Below are positions 62,439-64,000 of a stretch of DNA of 64,000 bases, one piece after another (within the stretch, counting starts at the first letter, position 1; every line of letters starts with the position of its first letter). Origin of the DNA: Actinoallomurus sp963823735 (GTDB lineage Bacteria > Actinomycetota > Actinomycetes > Streptosporangiales > Streptosporangiaceae); contig CAWGMO010000001.1 of NCBI GenBank assembly GCA_963823735.1, positions 558,001 to 622,000 on the forward strand. The letters are read 5' to 3'. Position numbers and translations under genes: made by a program. Below the pieces are notes generated by a model, which was not told the origin of the DNA, searched no databases, and saw only the letters and a program-made list of their open reading frames with translations.

Positions 62439-63468
62439 TCACACGACTCTGACCTCGCCGGACCCGGCGACGACCTCGCCGAGCACCCAGGCGGCGACGT
62501 CGCGCGAGGCGAGCAGCCGCAGCGCGTCGGAGACATCGGACGCGGCCACGACGGCGGCCATCCCGACGCCGAGGTTGAAGGTCTTGTCCATGTCCGCCTG
62601 GCCCACGCCGCCGCGGGACGCGAGCGCCGCGAAGATCGGAGGCGGGGTCCAAGAGGACCGCTCGACCACCGCGGAGCACGTCGCCGGGAGCGAGCGCGCG
62701 AGGTTCGCGGCCAGGCCGCCGCCGGTGATGTGCGCGTAGGCGTGCACGTCGCAGGCGGCCGTGAGGTCGAGGCACGTACGCGCGTAGATGCGCGTCGGGG
62801 TCAGCAGCTCCTCGCCGAGGGTACGGCCCAGCTCCGGGAGCGTGGAGTCGAGCGTGAGGCCCGTCTCGCGCAGGATGTGGCGGACCAGGGAGTAGCCGTT
62901 GGAGTGGATGCCCGACGAGGCGAGCCCCAGGACGGCGTCGCCCGGCTCGACCCGCGACGGGCCGAGGAGGGCGGACGCCTCGACCACGCCCGTACCGGCG
63001 CCCGCGACGTCGAATTCGTCCGGCCCCAGCAGGCCGGGGTGCTCGGCCGTCTCGCCGCCGACCAACGCGCAGCCGGCGAGGGCGCAGCCGTCGGCAATGC
63101 CGCCGACGATCGCGGCGATGCGCTCCGGGACGACCTTGCCGCAGGCGATGTAGTCGGTCATGAAGAGCGGCTCGGCCCCGCAGACGACGAGGTCGTCGAC
63201 GACCATGCCGACCAGGTCGTGCCCGATCGTGTCGTACACGCCCAGCCGGCGGGCCAGGTCGACCTTCGTGCCGACGCCGTCGGTGGAGGTCGCCAGCAGC
63301 GGCCGCTCGTAGCCCTTCAGCGCCGAGACGTCGAACAGGCCCGCGAAGCCGCTGGCGTCGTCGACGACCTCGGGCCGCATCGAGCCGGGCGACGTGCGAC
63401 TTCATCAGCCGCACGGCACGGTCGCCGGCGGCGATGTCGACGCCGGCGGCCTCGTACGAAGCCGTCAC
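62439..63468 (-). CDS. purM: Phosphoribosylformylglycinamidine cyclo-ligase PurM (one frame change near 63392)
   Basis: PurM closes the imidazole ring of AIR in purine synthesis. The N-terminus reads TASYEAAGVDIAAGDRAVRL then MKSHVAR, and after one extra base near 63392 continues RPEVVDDASGFAGLFDVSAL and LLATSTDGVGTKVDLA, the ATP-binding signature. Later family parts are MVVDDLVVCGAEPLFMTDYI, GLASSGIHSNGYSLVRHIL and AYAHITGGGLAANLAR. The gene length, one base over a multiple of three, fits a single inserted base, probably a read error since purM is essential. The GTG start overlaps the purF stop (GTGA). Confidence 0.95.
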
Positions 63469-64000
63469 TTACGTGCCTCTTCCAGCAGGTGCTTACCGCG
63501 GGAGTCCTCGGCGACGTCGATCGGGTAGATGCCGTCGAAGCAGGCGCGGCAGAGCTTCTGGCGCTCGATGTGCGTCGCGGCGATCAGCTCGTCGAGCGAG
63601 ATGTAGCCGAGGGAGTCGGCGCCCAGGGAGGCGCGGATCTCCTCGACGGACAGGTTGCCCGCGATCAGCTCCGCGCGGGTGGCGAAGTCGATGCCGTAGA
63701 AGCACGGCCAGGACACCGGCGGGCTGGAGATCCGTACGTGGACCTCCTTGGCTCCCGCCTCGCGCAGCATCCGGACGATGGCCCGCTGGGTGTTGCCGCG
63801 GACGATCGAGTCGTCGACGACGACCACGCGCTTGCCCTCGATGGCCTCGCGCAGCGGGTTGAGCTTCAGCCGGATGCCGAGCTGGCGGATGGTCTGCGAG
63901 GGCTGGATGAACGTGCGGCCGACGTAGGAGTTCTTCACGAAGCCCTGGCCGTACGGGATGCCGGACTCCTCGGCGTACCCGATCGCGGCGGGCGTGCCGG
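63465..64000 (-). CDS. purF: Amidophosphoribosyltransferase PurF, C-terminal part (cut by window edge)
   Basis: The visible 178 residues begin before the window end (PAAIGYAEESGIPYGQGF). They include KNSYVGRTFIQPSQTIRQLG, the PRPP-binding motif KRVVVVDDSIVRGNTQRAIV, and the C-terminal DELIAATHIERQKLCRACFD. PurF makes phosphoribosylamine from PRPP and glutamine, the first step of purine synthesis. It precedes purM and overlaps it by four bases. The glutaminase domain lies outside the window. Confidence 0.96.
   Translation of the reverse strand, partial: GTPAAIGYAEESGIPYGQGFVKNSYVGRTFIQPSQTIRQLGIRLKLNPLREAIEGKRVVVVDDSIVRGNTQRAIVRMLREAGAKEVHVRISSPPVSWPCFYGIDFATRAELIAGNLSVEEIRASLGADSLGYISLDELIAATHIERQKLCRACFDGIYPIDVAEDSRGKHLLEEARK

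Overview
The window is GC-rich and has actinobacterial codon use: third positions are mostly G or C, GTG and TTG starts are frequent, and Shine-Dalgarno sites are strong. The right-hand block of bldC, a SCO4090-like gene, valine dehydrogenase, a DUF3073 gene, purM and purF follows the gene order I recall for this locus in Streptomyces. Other content (DUF664 DinB, CU044_5270 with an ECF sigma factor, SCO6745-family, DUF1707 and CGNR proteins) fits a mycelial actinomycete, perhaps of the Streptosporangiales/Thermomonosporaceae. That placement is an inference; no rRNA or tRNA gene is visible.

Layout. 0-10.5 kb: the tail of a NACHT-type NTPase, a Ser/Thr kinase fused to a half MFS domain, several decayed or frameshifted genes (membrane-protein remnant, NTF2-like, DUF1152), and an ATP-grasp/lipoprotein pair. 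10.5-17.6 kb: furA-katG, a four-EF-hand protein, an APH-type kinase, a methyltransferase, and an ECF sigma factor with a membrane partner. 17.7-23.8 kb: an MFS transporter, an LLM oxidoreductase, a repeat-rich secreted protein and a GH13 amylase, all interrupted by closely spaced single-base frame changes. 23.8-31.3 kb: GH25 lysozyme, DUF2218, a DUF2268 fragment, two regulator/MFS divergons, a DHFR-like protein, a cupin and a secreted HNH nuclease whose Shine-Dalgarno is buried in a long stem. 31.4-37.7 kb: a catabolic island with an M20 hydrolase, a FluG-like amidohydrolase, an APC permease, a glutamine-synthetase-like ligase and an RpiR regulator. 37.7-50.3 kb: a duplicated-domain protein, PAP2 phosphatase, SRPBCC, arylamine N-acetyltransferase, L,D-transpeptidase, DUF1707, an EmrB/QacA-type MFS, DUF523, and an amidase-methyltransferase-DUF711 operon that carries DnaA-box palindromes inside the methyltransferase. 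50.4-59.4 kb: LacI and TetR regulators and the bldC-vdh-DUF3073 core, surrounded by unusual degenerate tandem-repeat arrays. 59.5-64 kb: a carbonic anhydrase/SulP pair, a SanA-like protein, purM and the end of purF.

How parts work together. FurA probably controls katG as one peroxide-response transcript. The 31.4-37.7 kb genes look like an amine or amide utilisation pathway: uptake, gamma-glutamylation, hydrolysis and a sugar-phosphate-type (SIS) regulator. The carbonic anhydrase and SulP transporter form a bicarbonate-supply pair. bldC has an exact match to the BldD box consensus upstream, which ties it to the developmental network.

Cautions. At least twenty reading-frame changes occur in genes that otherwise have complete motifs, and most cluster at 18.0-22.4 kb. 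Many are compensated by a nearby opposite shift, and purM, an essential gene, is also hit. Uncorrected sequencing indels are the simplest explanation, so those genes should not be taken as true pseudogenes without re-reading.
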